Shown here: piece by piece, positions 32,347-42,785 of the stretch
How the letters are laid out: each line of letters opens with the position of its first letter
Numbering within the stretch: the stretch's first letter is position 1
Assembly: GCA_032718475.1 (NCBI GenBank)
Contig: JAUCBJ010007491.1
Span: 1 to 46,239 of the forward strand
DNA: 46,239 nt
Direction: 5' to 3'
Source of the DNA: Nemertoderma westbladi
Taxonomy: Eukaryota; Xenacoelomorpha; Nemertodermatida; Nemertodermatidae
The notes under the pieces: model-generated
The model's database searches: none
What the model was told of the DNA's origin: nothing
What the model saw: the letters and a program-made list of their open reading frames with translations, nothing else
Program-made: the position numbers and the translations under genes

Positions 32347-32920
32347 TTTTACAAAGAAAGAAAGGAAAAGACATCAAGGCGGTGGAACCATGTTGAGCAT
32401 GTTACAGACAAACATTAGGGAACATTTACAAGCTAAATTCAACAAAAGTTCAAAGGATAGTGTAGATAATGATATGGAGGAATAACGTAGGGAATTACAT
32501 GAAAAGTGTAAAGGAACAATGCCATCCTTCAGCCCAGTCGAAATAAGTAGGGTAATAAAGAGGTTACCGCATGGAAAAGCTTTGGATTTTGCGTCCCTAA
32601 CATCAGAACACTTACAATGCTTAGATATAGATAATTTTAGTAATCAACCAGAAATAGTGTTTGTGGTAGCCATGAGACTAGGCCAAGTACTGTCATTATT
32701 TGGAAAAACAATAATTAGTAGCATATTCAAGGGTGGAGGCAGAGATGCGCAATTACCCCAATCCTATCGTCCTGTTTCAAGCATTAGTGTGTTCGGAAAG
32801 ATATTCGAAGGAGTATTAGCATATAGGATAACCACCTACTCCAAACTTAAGGTTCACAGGTTACAGACGGCTTATAGGAAAAGAAATGGAGCAGACCTAG
32901 TAATATCGTTAATCCTTTGA
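32347..32920 (+). pseudogene. LINE-B ORF2: reverse transcriptase, fingers part
   Basis: From about 32340 the second frame reads 'FWNNFTKKERKRHQGGGTM', then (past a stop at 32483-32485) 'FSPVEISRVIKRLPHGKA', 'LPQSYRPVSSISVFGKIFE' (the YRP(I/V)S motif of LINE RTs) and 'HRLQTAYRKRNGADLVIS'. These are the RT segments before motif A. The frame ends at TGA 32918-32920 and the palm continues in another frame. Confidence 0.83.
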
Positions 32921-33803
32921 ATGTTTAGAACATTATCGAAAACGTAAAGTCCCAGTATATTTATGCCAAATGGACATAGCCTCGGCATTTGATAGCGTCA
33001 ACCATGTGAAACTATTTAGAAACCTATCAAATTTCGTAGACCCAGATATAACTCTTCTGCTAATTAGCTATTATGAAGTAACAGAAATGTTCTGTAAATT
33101 TGATAATCTCGTGGATATTAATGGGTTCAGAGTATCAAACGGAGTAAAACAAGGATCAATTTTGTCACCATTGCTTTTTAATTTTTATACTTCTGAGATA
33201 ATGGATGATATGGAGAACTCTCAGCTGGGATGCCATATAGCCTCTGAATGGATAGGAGCAGTTTGTTACGCCGATGATTATCTGCTTATATCAACAAACA
33301 GACATGACATAACTCGATTTGCCACTGTATTAATGAAAAGTGCATCGAAAATTAACCTAGACATTGAGAGTTCAAAAACCAAATGGATATGTATATCAAA
33401 ACAGCAAGAAGAGTCATCAAATCAACTTGTAATTAATGGGAAACATATAAAATCCAGTGACCGAATTAAATTCCTTGGTGTAAAGTTATTCTCAAACCCA
33501 AACAAAATAAAGGGTGAAATAGATAGTATTTTGTATGGTATCTCGAACGAGTTTCTATGGAATAGTTGGACCCCTGAATGGTTTAGCTTGAACACAATTG
33601 CAAAACTATGGACTTCATACGCTCTCCCAAAGATTTTATATAGCATACAATTCTATCTGGGTGGACTGTCGAAACAAGATATTGCAGGAATAGATGTAAC
33701 CTATAGAAAGTTTTTGCAAAAGTTACTCTATTTAGGACGTTATGCAAATAACCAGGTTATATACAAACTCTTAAATACGTTGCCACTCAGAATGATGATA
33801 TAA
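32921..33803 (+). pseudogene. LINE-B ORF2: reverse transcriptase palm and thumb
   Basis: The frame continues the RT after a frameshift near 32900: 'YLCQMDIASAFDSVNH' (motif A with catalytic Asp), 'SNGVKQGSILSPLLFNFY' (motif B), 'CYADDYLLIST' (motif C, intact YADD), 'INLDIESSKTKWICIS' (motif D) and 'IKFLGVKLF' (motif E). The thumb-like C-terminal part with 'YALPKILYSIQFYLGG' follows. All palm residues needed for polymerisation are present. The open frame ends at TAA 33801-33803. Confidence 0.9.
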
Positions 33804-34395
33804 CGTGAAATTTTATCCATGATATTTCGAATTTCATTATGTCCAAACAAAAGTATCCAAAAACTCCTACTGATACTATTATTGGAAAACAAAAATCAGA
33901 AGTATCAGGGGCTGGGAAGAGTGCGTTCAACTCCGCCGCCATAAACTATCCAATACCATCTCTCATAAACTTGCTGAATGACTTTATAGTAAAAAATGTA
34001 TCCAATCAGAGATTGAAACTGTGTGTCTAACAATACAAGAGTTAATAACAGTGTCATTTATTAAATCTACATACGGTATACAGAGTATGAGCTTTAAACA
34101 GAAACACACACGAGTCTTGGAATACTTCAACGTTAACTAACAAACTAAGGAACTAGGCTAACTTAAATCTTGTAACTGTATACTTTGGGTTGGTTTTAAA
34201 ACATATAATATTAATTGTGCATATTATGACTGACATTGGAACTTCTTGAAACGTTTACTAATTTGTGTTTGTAAATATTGTAAATTATGTATCATGGGTG
34301 TATGTATCTCTAGAAGTCTGGAAATTTAGCCTGACCTTTTACCGAATATAGCCGCCGGGGCGTGAAGCCGGACGAATAATAAAAAAGAATAATAT
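33804..34395 (+). other. LINE-B: end of ORF2 and 3' region
   Basis: After 33803 the same frame and then a neighbouring one continue with coding-like text ('REILSMIFRISLCPNKS', then 33839-34030 with 'AAINYPIPSLINLLNDF'), so ORF2 once ended near 34031. The rest, to about 34395, is a 3' UTR-like stretch with an A-rich end (gacgaataataaaaaagaat). Here LINE-C sequence resumes. Confidence 0.5.
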
Positions 34396-34399
34396 ACTC

Positions 34400-34905
34400 A
34401 TTAGAAGACTTGTATAAACCATGGACAACAGAAGGCTTATTAAAATCACTTGCACAAATTTTAAAAATTGTATTTAAAACTTAAATCACTTTTCATTAAA
34501 TATGTGAAGGCACCTACCACCCTACCGTTAAGAATGAATAAACCTACAAAGAACATCGGAAGAAACTTGGCACAGTCCTTTGGTATACATGAAAAAAAAT
34601 GATTGTAAGAAATTTGAGGATACTAAGGGTAATTGCAAAAAATTCGTGCATTATTAATAAAGTAATAACAAAGCACAAAAAACTTCTTTCCCTACTAAAT
34701 TTAAATTCAACATTTTCATCTGGCAGTAAAGAAACAACAACCGCGGACCCCATCAAAATAGCAACCACATTAAATGAACAATTTTCTTCATTTGATGAAA
34801 ATTAGCTCAAAATTTACCCCATTCAGCACGTTCTCCAGTTCGCCACCTACAATACCGGCACTCTAATCAATGGATTTGATCTTCAAATCTTAGTAAAAAA
34901 ATATC
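34400..34905 (+). pseudogene. LINE-C, CR1-like: linker before the RT (right half of the split element)
   Basis: It resumes with 'SLEDLYKPWTTEGLLKSL', the 'PW(I/M)T.GL..SI' motif that follows the endonuclease in CR1-like LINEs, in line with 'SNLSNKHI' at the left border (26760-26800). It continues in broken frames; the clearest is 34599-34805 with 'KLLSLLNLN' and 'IATTLNEQFSSF', matching the segment just before the RT fingers. The RT itself is absent. The two halves of one domain order, 7.6 kb apart, are the main evidence for the LINE-B insertion. Confidence 0.7.
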
Positions 34906-35458
34906 CTGGACCAAAAAGGTGTTGTCTTTAAGCTTTTAAAGATAACCTAACTATCTAAGCCACAAATGTGTGTCTCCATTCCTTGGGCTCCACCATTGTC
35001 TAACCACTAGATTTGCTGGTAACATTAAAATATTGAGTTCAATTACACAATTGGATACAGTTATGAGTTCTTCAACTCGTTAACTCATGAAAAGTAAGTT
35101 GCAGTGGTATCACCAGACTGTGTATATACAATTATGATAAGCCTAATTTATCTGATGTCAGTGATATCCCAGGTCAAAAAAGGTGTTGATGAAGAGGGGT
35201 AGAAAATATCCAGAATGGGTTATGGACCATACCAAAGCAAATATCAGTATAATGATAAGTGCCAATCAGTATACTCATCATGGACATGGACCCTTGGTGG
35301 CCCACAAGGGACTCATTATTCATGTTCTAAATCTGGGTGGTTCGAAGGTGACGGTTTTATGGACTGGTTTATGCAAACCTGAAATATCCCAAAGTGAATT
35401 CACCTTAGATTACATTTCCAGCATTATGGTATAGGTTACTTACTGGCTGGTGTGATGG
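34906..35458 (+). pseudogene. pogo-like DDE transposase pseudogene, left half
   Basis: The translation in shifting frames gives 'YNYDKPNLSD' (first catalytic Asp in the N-x-D-E-T-N-like context, near 35136), a shift in an A-run, then 'KVLMKRGRKYPEWVMDHTK' and 'NISIMISAN'. After another shift come 'TWTLGGPQGTHY' and 'SKSGWFEGDGFMDWF'. The W-x-x-G-G-P-x-G-T and S-K-S-G-W-F blocks are characteristic of pogo/Tigger-type DDE transposases. The part with the second Asp is mostly missing even when both halves are joined, so the copy was already deleted before the gypsy element landed. The left end is approximate. Confidence 0.75.
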
Positions 35459-35462
35459 AGAG

Positions 35463-35576
35463 TATAGTGATATGAAAATATGATATTGATATGGAGGGAA
35501 ATTTAAAAATATAATTATATATATATATATCTACATAAATTGATTTTGATTATTCTTTTTTCTCTTATACCCAAAA
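35463..35576 (+). repeat. 5' LTR of the gypsy element (114 bp)
   Basis: Starts tatagtgatatgaaaatatg and ends cttatacccaaaa. The 3' LTR differs by one substitution (attc versus atta) and one TA unit in the internal TA-run, which may serve as the promoter. The start is TA rather than the usual TG, and the limits rest on the point where similarity and the agag duplication meet. Confidence 0.85.
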
Positions 35577-35577
35577 C

Positions 35578-35597
35578 TGGTGACCCAGACGACCGAG
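35578..35597 (+). promoter_or_regulatory. Putative tRNA primer-binding site
   Basis: tggtgacccagacg follows the 5' LTR after one base. TGG complements the CCA end of a tRNA, and the position is where gypsy elements prime minus-strand synthesis. I cannot name the tRNA from the sequence alone. Confidence 0.7.
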
Positions 35598-35755
35598 TAC
35601 AATTCTGCTGTACTGCCCTGTTATAATAAATCTTTATATATAAATAAATTTGTAATTTGATAAATTGATTATTTGAATTTAATTTAATTTGATTTAATAA
35701 AAACTGTTATAATAAATCTGTAATTTGCATTGCTTTAAGTTAACAAAATATTATA

Positions 35756-37270
35756 ATGACGACCACTACACCACCAACTACAACAATAAATAAAGCTACA
35801 ACAGTGACGGCGGGCAGCAGTTCGGATCCAACAGTTCTCACCAACCCAATGGCATTAGCTCGTGTTGCGATTAAACTTCCTCCTTTCTGGCCGGCAGACC
35901 CAGAGCTTTGGTTTAGCCAGGCTGAGGCCCAATTCGCGACTAACGGAATTACTACGGAGAACACGAAGTTCTATCATGTTATTTCTTCCTTGAATCCCGA
36001 GTCAGCAGCCGAGGTTCGCGATTTAATTTTGCAACCGCTTCCTACAGAACCATTTTCTCATCTACGGACTGCTATGGTTCATCGATTAGCTGCTTCCGAG
36101 ACAGCGCGCCTTAAGCAGTTATTGTCAACCGAGGAACTCGGAGATAGGAAGCCCTCTCAAGTGCTACGGCACATGCAACAATTACTGGGGACAGCTACAG
36201 TCGAACCCCAACTAATGCGAAATCTGTTTATCCAGAAGTTGCCTTCCAGTGTCCAAACTATTCTGGCTGTCTGTCCATCCACCACGGATTTAGTCGCCCT
36301 AGCTGATATGGCTGATACTACTACTAGGATCGGCATGCTGCATTGCAGCTGCATTTTTAAGAATGCTGTGCCGGCTTGTCAACAAAATTGCACCGCCACA
36401 ACTCCCTATCACCCATGACATTTGCTAGATCATCCGCATCTTTAAGGCCAGTGTCCTTTAAGATGCGTCTCAAGAAAGTCATGGGATGTCCACCATGCTT
36501 ATTCACTCCATGAGGCTGCCAAAGTACAAGATTATGCACTGGCTGGTCCTCACGGCGAAAGCAATGTCCTGCAAAGCGGAGGCGATTTTGTTCTAGTGTC
36601 AAGCTTGGGGGAACCAATGAGACACCTCCAATGTTATATAGTGTCTGGTTGGAGATGTGTGCATTGTACTTGACACAATGTACCCGGCGTAGCATTCTTG
36701 TGAATGTGCCATCCAGAGATTTGGTGTCCTCAGCAGTTAGAGCCCAGCATGGACTCCCGTAGAGGAGTACTGGAACTACTGCTGCTCTAAATAATCGGAC
36801 CTTAAGTTTCCGATTAATTCTAGGTGACTTCCAAATCCTGGAAAGCCTATTCAAGGCTGCCCATGCCTTTCCCTTACGATATGGCTGATAAAGTCATAGA
36901 AGTGACTCAACCTGAAGTCCACGTAAACCACCTAACGACTAGTACCGGTATTTCTGGTCTGCCTCTGGCTGCGGGTCAAACGGCTGTGGAAAACTCCTCT
37001 GTTCTACAGGATCTCATAAAAACTGTTAACGAATTGCGCTTGGAAGTGAATGAAATCCGCCGTGGCCATCCAACTTACCGAGACAATCCGCGTTCGGACG
37101 ACTACTCAACATCCCGGCGCACGCATAGCCGTTCCCGTTCCGTTGGTCGGTACAATCCTCAAGGATCGCTGTGCTATTACCACTGGAGATACCGTGCTAG
37201 AGCGCAGAAGTGTACTAAACCTTGCGAATGGCAGAATCAGGACAACAACCATGGACAGTCGGAAAACTAG
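35756..37270 (+). pseudogene. gypsy gag, split by LINE-A copy 4
   Basis: ATG 35756 opens a capsid-like frame ('FWPADPELWFSQAEAQF', 'LLSTEELGDRKPSQVLRHM', 'LFIQKLPSSVQTIL'), the usual arrangement for invertebrate gypsy gags. At 36317 the frame runs into the LINE-A insertion, then resumes in the same frame after the second copy of the 13-bp duplication (36878-36890). The C-terminal part is Arg/Ser-rich, with a Cys/His block 'CYYHWRYRARAQKCTKPC' in place of a CCHC knuckle. Gag ends at 37268-37270 and overlaps the protease frame by about 50 bases, one base back, suggesting a -1 frameshift. Confidence 0.88.
36305..36890 (-). mobile_element. LINE-A copy 4, 560-bp insertion in gypsy gag with perfect 13-bp target duplication
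   Basis: gatatggctgata occurs at 36305-36317 and 36878-36890 and bounds a 560-bp minus-strand copy of the LINE-A 3' end. The body starts on the plus strand with ctactactagg, the complement of the (TAG)n tail. It encodes on the minus strand (36357-36854) the full C-terminal RT region with 'VLLYGSPCWAL' and 'FAGHCFRRE', and is 5'-truncated. The open frame is longer and less damaged than in copy 1, consistent with a younger insertion. It came after the gypsy integration. Confidence 0.95.
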
Positions 37271-37653
37271 CAAGCCCGCCGAACAACCCGGTGAGTTCGG
37301 CGGGGAATATATCCTCCGTATTCTGCATACCCGGAACTCAGAATGGAAAAACTAGTAGTTTTCTTATTGATAGTGGGGCCCAAATTAGTGCGATTCCCCC
37401 AAACTCAACTGAACGCAAATGTCCGGATGTCAACTCAGCATTACGGGCTGCAAATGGAACCACTATCAAGACATACGGCAGATGAACTGTAACTATTTCA
37501 TTTGGTAAACTGCGCCGGCGGTACAAGTGGACTTTTATTGTTGCTGATATTCGCCAACCAATTTTGGGAGCAGATTTCCTAGACCTCGCTCAACTCTTAG
37601 TTGACTGCACTCACCACTGTATTATTGACAATATCACCAAACTGAAGCCTTAG
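37222..37653 (+). pseudogene. gypsy aspartic protease
   Basis: The frame contains 'SSFLIDSGAQISAIPP', the D-(S/T)-G-A active-site motif of retroviral-type aspartic proteases, then after a TGA at 37483-37485 the same frame continues with 'QPILGADFLDLAQLLVDC', the I-L-G-x-D-F flap-end motif. A TAG at 37651-37653 follows and the RT is in another frame, so at least two lesions separate protease and polymerase. The enzyme would cut the gag-pol precursor in an intact element. Confidence 0.88.
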
Positions 37654-40481
37654 GGAAACCCAACGACAACTTACTTCTACTTAAACCAATGTTCTTCGAA
37701 GTGTCAGTTGATTTACCCACACCTTACAAGGAAATCATAGAGAAATATCCCAATGTTATCAAGGAGTTTAATCCTTCAAAAACCACTCCCAAACATGATG
37801 TGAAACACCATATTAAGACATCGGGTCCACCCACATTTTGCCAGCCGCGACGATTAACGCCGAGTAAACTACAAGTAGCGAAACGCGAATTTGACAACTT
37901 GTTAGACCTCGGTATAGTCCGCACATCATCCAGCCCATGGGCTTCCCCGTTACATATGGTCCCGAAGCAAATTCCAGGACAATGGCGGCCCTGCGGTGAC
38001 TAACGCAATTTAAATCTACAAACAGTCCCAGATCGATACCCTTTACCTCACATTACAGACTGTACAGCAAGCCTATCCGGTTCGAAGATATTTAGCAAGA
38101 TTGATCTAGTCAAGGCCTATAACCAAATCCCCGTAGCAGAGGAAGACATTCCTAAAACTGCAATAACTACACCATTTGGTCTGTACGAGTTTGTCTGCAT
38201 GCCTTTCGGGCTCCGGAATGCAGCTCAAACCTTACAGCATTTCATCAACAATATTATTAATGATATGGATGGAGTTATAGGCCGCTCAGATGACTTACTG
38301 ATCCACTCACCGGACTTAGAAACTCACCTGTCAACATTAGTCAAATTACTGAGACGTCTTGACGTACATGGACTCTGTATAAACCTCAGCAAGTGTGTCT
38401 TTGGCGTTTCTGAGATAGTTTTCCTTGGATATACTATTGATGCTCAAGGAATACAACCACCACTGGAGAAAACTGAAGCCCTTAGAGATTACCCGGCACC
38501 ACAGTCTAAATCAGCACTTAGACGATTTCTTGGCATGTGTAATTATTATTCACGTTTCGTGTCGCGATACCAAGTTATTGCTTCCCCCCTCACTGATTTA
38601 TTGCAGGATAAAAACTCTGATTTTACATGGTCAAGGGAAGCTGATGAAGGCTTTAACTCATTAAAGAATGCACTTATTAATGCTACTAAGCTGCGCCACC
38701 CTACATTTGATAAAGATGCATCTGTTAAAATATCATTAACCACACTAAATACGGATGCTTCCAATAAAGCAGTCGGCGCTGTTCTTCACCAATGTTCAGA
38801 AACTGGCGATATTGAACCACAACCACTGGCGTTTTTCTCCAAGAAATTGAAACCCAATGAACAACGTTATGGAGCATATGATCGTGAATTACTAGCGATA
38901 ATGTTAGCGATTAAACATTTTAAGCATCAACTAGAGGGCACTGACTTTGTGGTATATACTGACCAAAAACCGTTGACCCATGCACTGACAGCCAAAGAGC
39001 CATCACCACGCCAGCAATGCTATCTTTCTTACATTGCAGAATTTACGAGCGACATTCGCTATATAGCGGGTCGGGAGAATGTGGTAGCTGATGCCCTTTC
39101 TCGGATAGAAATAGACTTGATCAGAAGTGGCTATCCACTGTGTCTTTCAGCGTCACAATTAGCAAACTCACAAGCAGAGGATACTGAGCTATCAAATCTT
39201 ATTCACAATCCGATTCCATGTAGTAATATTGTTCTAGAATGGCGGACAATAAACTCAGGCAATTCCACTGCTGATATATATTGTGATGTGTCAATGGAAC
39301 AGACTAGACCATACATACCAACAAAACTCAGAGAGCAAGTGTTTGAGCAGTTGCATGGAATTTCACATTCGGGTTGTAAAGCCACTCGCAGATTAATATC
39401 CGAGCGTTTTTTCTGGCCTGGGATGCGAATAGACATTACAGCCTGGTGTAAACAATGTGAAATTTGTCAGCAATCCAAGATTAGTCGCCACATACATACA
39501 CCCATATCTACAATTCCAAAAAACTCGCGCTTTGAAACCATCCACATTGATTTTGTTGGTCCTCTACCATCTTCAAATGGAAACAGATACATACTCACCA
39601 TTATTGATAGGTTCACGCGATGGCCAGCCGCTGTTGCCATAGCTACTGCGGACTCCAAAACCACCTTGTGCTGTTTATGGGAGCATTGGTTCTCAACTTT
39701 CGGTCTACCGAAATTTATTATTCATGATCGCGGATCAGCATTTACATCCCGAGAATTTAAAGATGAAATGAAGCGTCTTGGCATCGAAGATAAACCTACA
39801 ACAGCCTATCATCCTCAGTGTAATGGGATAGTGGAGCGCTGGCATCGGAGATTAAAAGATGCACTCAAGGCTTACATCGGTGAGCATCCCCAGGATTGGT
39901 GTTCTGTTTTGCCCATTATATTGCTTCAACTCCGAACTACGATTAGGGATGATACACACAATTCCCCAGCTGATCTCACATTTGGCCAACCATTGAGGCT
40001 GCCATGTGATATGTTTGAGAAGCACTCAGATTCACCAGCAACATCTAGCTTCGGCACGAAGTTACAAACTCATATGAGAAACTTACAGAGCCCCAATACT
40101 AACTCTCGGAACCCTAACCATCTGATTTACATACCGGAGACGATTTACACATCGGATTATGTCTGGTTGCGAATTGATTCTGTCAAGAAGCCTTTGCAAC
40201 GCCCTTATATTGGACCTTTCAAAATCTTGGATCGCACCGATAAAACTGTCACCATACTCAAGGGCGATAAACAAGATGTCGTATCCTTAGACCGTGATAA
40301 ACCCGCCATCCTAGGTTCTACAACGTCACACTCCAAGACACGCAAAGTAGGGAGTGGGAACAGTGAAGCAAAGCCAAAACAAACTGAAACTGGAAACTCA
40401 CATAACAACAAGGGCGAAGCAATTCTTCCTGCTACAGACTACATTAGTAAGCGAGGCAGACGCGTAAAATTTCGGTTTTAG
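37654..40481 (+). pseudogene. gypsy pol: reverse transcriptase, RNase H and integrase
   Basis: The frame from 37689 has a TAA at 38001-38003 after 'GQWRPCGD', where a Tyr codon is usual, then is open to 40481. RT blocks: '[15 protein letters not shown]' (motif A), '[18 protein letters not shown]' (motif B), and motif C changed to 'IGRSDDLLI' (38277-38303), so the Tyr of YxDD is replaced by Arg. RNase H follows ('[14 protein letters not shown]', '[11 protein letters not shown]', 'VVYTDQKPL'). The integrase zinc region is '[10 protein letters not shown] ... CKQCEICQ'. Its DDE core is '[10 protein letters not shown]', 'IIHDRGSAF' and '[12 protein letters not shown]'. There is no chromodomain. 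The stop and the altered motif C make it inactive as it stands. Confidence 0.93.
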
Positions 40482-40522
40482 AATTTATTTGTTTATATAT
40501 ATTGTTAGTAGCTCCGCTAGTA

Positions 40523-40535
40523 GGTCGGGGAGTGA
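40523..40535 (+). promoter_or_regulatory. Putative polypurine tract of the gypsy element
   Basis: ggtcggggag lies just before the 3' LTR, the position of the plus-strand primer in LTR retrotransposons. It is short and interrupted by one pyrimidine pair. Confidence 0.5.
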
Positions 40536-40647
40536 TATAGTGATATGAAAATATGATATTGATATGGAGGGAAATTTAAAAATATAATTATATATATATA
40601 TCTACATAAATTGATTTTGATTATTATTTTTTCTCTTATACCCAAAA
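40536..40647 (+). repeat. 3' LTR of the gypsy element (112 bp)
   Basis: Same as the 5' LTR apart from one base change and one TA unit. It is followed directly by the agag target duplication and the right half of the pogo-like pseudogene. Confidence 0.87.
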
Positions 40648-40990
40648 AGAGCAAACTGGATTAGTCATCATCACAAAATAAAAATTTTGAATCTGGATTC
40701 GCAAAAACAGGACTCTATCCTTTCCAGAGGGATAAGATTATATCAATGCTACCATCTGAAGCCTATTGATCAACTTCAGCTGGGACTAGATGAAGTCGAT
40801 GATGCCCTAATTGCATTATTAAAGAATGTTACTGCGAGAATGCAAGCCGATGTTAATACTCGAAACCAGGGCAAAAAGGTTAATATTATGACAGGCCAGT
40901 CTATATAAGCTGGTGACATAGCAAAGAGGCAGTGGCTAGAACCACTACGTGAGGGAAGGAGAAGATTCCAATATCAATCATACTTGTAGC
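40648..40990 (+). pseudogene. pogo-like DDE transposase pseudogene, right half
   Basis: Directly after the gypsy element the frame gives 'SKLD', a stop, then 'NFESGFAKTGLYPFQRDKI', the G-F-x-K-(T/C)-G-(I/L)-Y-P-F block found near the end of pogo/Tigger-type transposases. Then, after further shifts (40687-40908 and neighbours), come 'VDDALIALLKNVT' and 'QGKKVNIMTGQSI', a typical basic C-terminal tail. The frame of 'MES|KLD' joins that of the left half across the agag duplication. The catalytic second Asp and the third acidic residue are not visible in either half. Confidence 0.75.
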
Positions 40991-42680
40991 TAACACGCAG
41001 GTTGAAGAAGCACGGATAACTGAATCCACATCCACTCATTGACAGTAATGATAGATGCAGGTATGCATCACCAGAACCAAGTTATCCAGATTTTATTTTG
41101 TCTGTTAGTTATTTTTCCTGTGAATTTTCTTGTAATTTCAATACTGTAATTGTTAACTGTAGATTTAACTAAAATTTGAATTGCCATCTCTTGTAATGTG
41201 AAAATTGATCCTTACCAATGTTTAGCCCTATGTTATTCGGTATAGACCTATAATTTAACATGATTCATTATGTGCAATAATAAACTGGCATATAATGAAA
41301 GAAGCCCCAGTATCCCCACCTTGGTAGGCACCTTTTAAAAACGTTTTAGTGAACCAAGTAACCACCAACTGTAGTTATTGCAGCCACAAATTATCAATAT
41401 AACAAATTAGGATGGTGTTTATGACGGGCTTTTTGTGATGGCTCAAGAATTCCCACAATGGTTTAAATATATATAACATATTGGGCCACCATGGTTTTTA
41501 AAAAAAATCAATGCAAACTTCATTTAATGGGAGGGTATATCGATTTAATTAATATACAGGTTTCTATAGGCCTTAACAGCCATCACAAGCCAATGATAAT
41601 TTTTAGGGCATCATCACCGGTAATTTTTAGGGGTTGTGGCAGTTTCCCAACTGTATAGGCACTCATGATGGGAAACATGTTGCATAAGGGCATAATCCTA
41701 AAGTGGGTCTTTATATTACAATCATCAAGGTTTTCTATTTTATTGTACTTATTACTGATGCAAATCATAAATTAATATTTGTTAACATAGGATGTTATGG
41801 ATATTACAGTGATGGGGAAAGTTTTTCCTCAACAAGTTTCAGTCAAAAGTTTGATATTAGCAGGAAGTAATCTGATTTCTCCATGACTTGTTAGTAGCAT
41901 ACAAGCTTTCGGGTTACGTGCAAATATTATGCTTCCATACAGTTATGAAATGTTAGAAAATAAGATCTCCAATTACCTACCATCTGACTCGAGAATGCAG
42001 CATTTCAGAAAATTGTTTCAGAATCTTGTGGGCACAGATATTTTCTTAATAAAATTGAAGCACAACCAACCTCCGTGGTTGCTATAGTTAAGGCTGCACT
42101 ATATAGCCATCTTATATCCCAAAAAACTTTAGGATGACGATGACCAAATAGTTGATAGTAATTGGCGACCAGAGGTTGAAAATATATCACATCAAAGTTT
42201 ATTTACCACCATCTTCATAAAAGCATCCGATAAGAATGTGGCAAATCAAGAACGTTTAGAGCGTTCTTTAATACCAGTGGGGCAATAAAATGGCAACAGA
42301 CACCAGTAAACTAAGGAAAAACAGTGACTAATCATTTGTGGGTTTTATAGAAGTATAAAAAAAAATAAGAAGAAAAAAATAAGTATAAAGATTATTTTTA
42401 TTATAATAATTTTGACAGCACTCGTATCATTAACAATACCATACTGACATCGGTTATTATCTCATTTACAGAATAATATAACAATATACACTAATAATTA
42501 TATATACTAATAATTAATAATACTTAGTTTGCAACTCCTCAGCTCATTCTGTTTCTCATTTCATTTTGATTATCTAAAAGAGCAACATTTTACATTGTCA
42601 GGTACAGTAATGAATGCACTATTATACACTTTCATCTTGCACCACAGCTCCTTGGAAATGATAAAAATTGGTATCAAAAT
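40991..42680. other. AT-rich sequence without a recognised gene
   Basis: The first few hundred bases may still belong to the 3' end of the pogo-like element, but no inverted end was found. At 41980-42290 several frames give coding-like fragments (for example 'NWRPEVENISHQSLF'), too broken for me to assign. AATAAA signals are present, as expected by chance in AT-rich DNA. Confidence 0.4.
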
Positions 42681-42785
42681 TATGATCATCAATTAGTATT
42701 CATGATCATCAATCAGTATTCAAGATCATCAATCAGTATTCATGATCATCAATCAATATTCATGATCATCAATCCGTATTACTAT
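42681..42785 (+). repeat. 20-bp tandem repeat, about 5 copies
   Basis: catgatcatcaatcagtatt is repeated with a 20-base period and a few substitutions. It contains the same gatcat string that marks the 466-bp satellite, but the units are otherwise unrelated. Confidence 0.9.

Larger units (their letters stand above)
26805..34395 (+). mobile_element. LINE-B: full-length-looking, decayed non-LTR retrotransposon with a ULP1-like protease region, inserted in LINE-C
   Basis: The 7.6 kb between the two halves of LINE-C contains, all on the plus strand: a 54-bp minisatellite (26805-27514), a Thr/Ser-rich region (27565-28850), a ULP1/C48-like protease region (28850-29270), ORF1 with a coiled coil and an RRM-like end (29301-30900), and ORF2 with APE endonuclease and reverse transcriptase (30937-34031). 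A 3' region of about 360 bases with an A-rich end (aataataaaaaagaataata) closes the block. I infer a single element from the shared strand, order and LINE-C borders. I see no convincing target duplication, so the 5' limit and membership of the minisatellite need proof from a second copy. Confidence 0.6.
35459..40651 (+). mobile_element. Ty3/gypsy LTR retrotransposon with very short LTRs, inserted in the pogo-like pseudogene
   Basis: LTRs of 114 and 112 bp enclose gag, protease and RT-RNase H-integrase in the order typical of Ty3/gypsy. The 4-bp repeat agag at 35459-35462 and 40648-40651 flanks them. Joining the outer sequences at this duplication restores a continuous frame of the pogo-like transposase pseudogene, which confirms the borders. 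The element is defective: a LINE-A copy splits gag, several stops break pro-pol, and the RT motif C is altered. No envelope and no chromodomain are seen. Confidence 0.93.

Noticed and set aside
34100-34395. Target duplication of LINE-B flanks (for example actaaaattatca against strings near 34390)
   Set aside because: Only loose AT-rich resemblance. I could not find a convincing direct repeat, so no duplication is claimed.
36824-36880. A start of gag at 36824
   Set aside because: The first 18 codons lie in the LINE-A insertion. The real gag frame comes from 35756 and only resumes at the duplicated target site.
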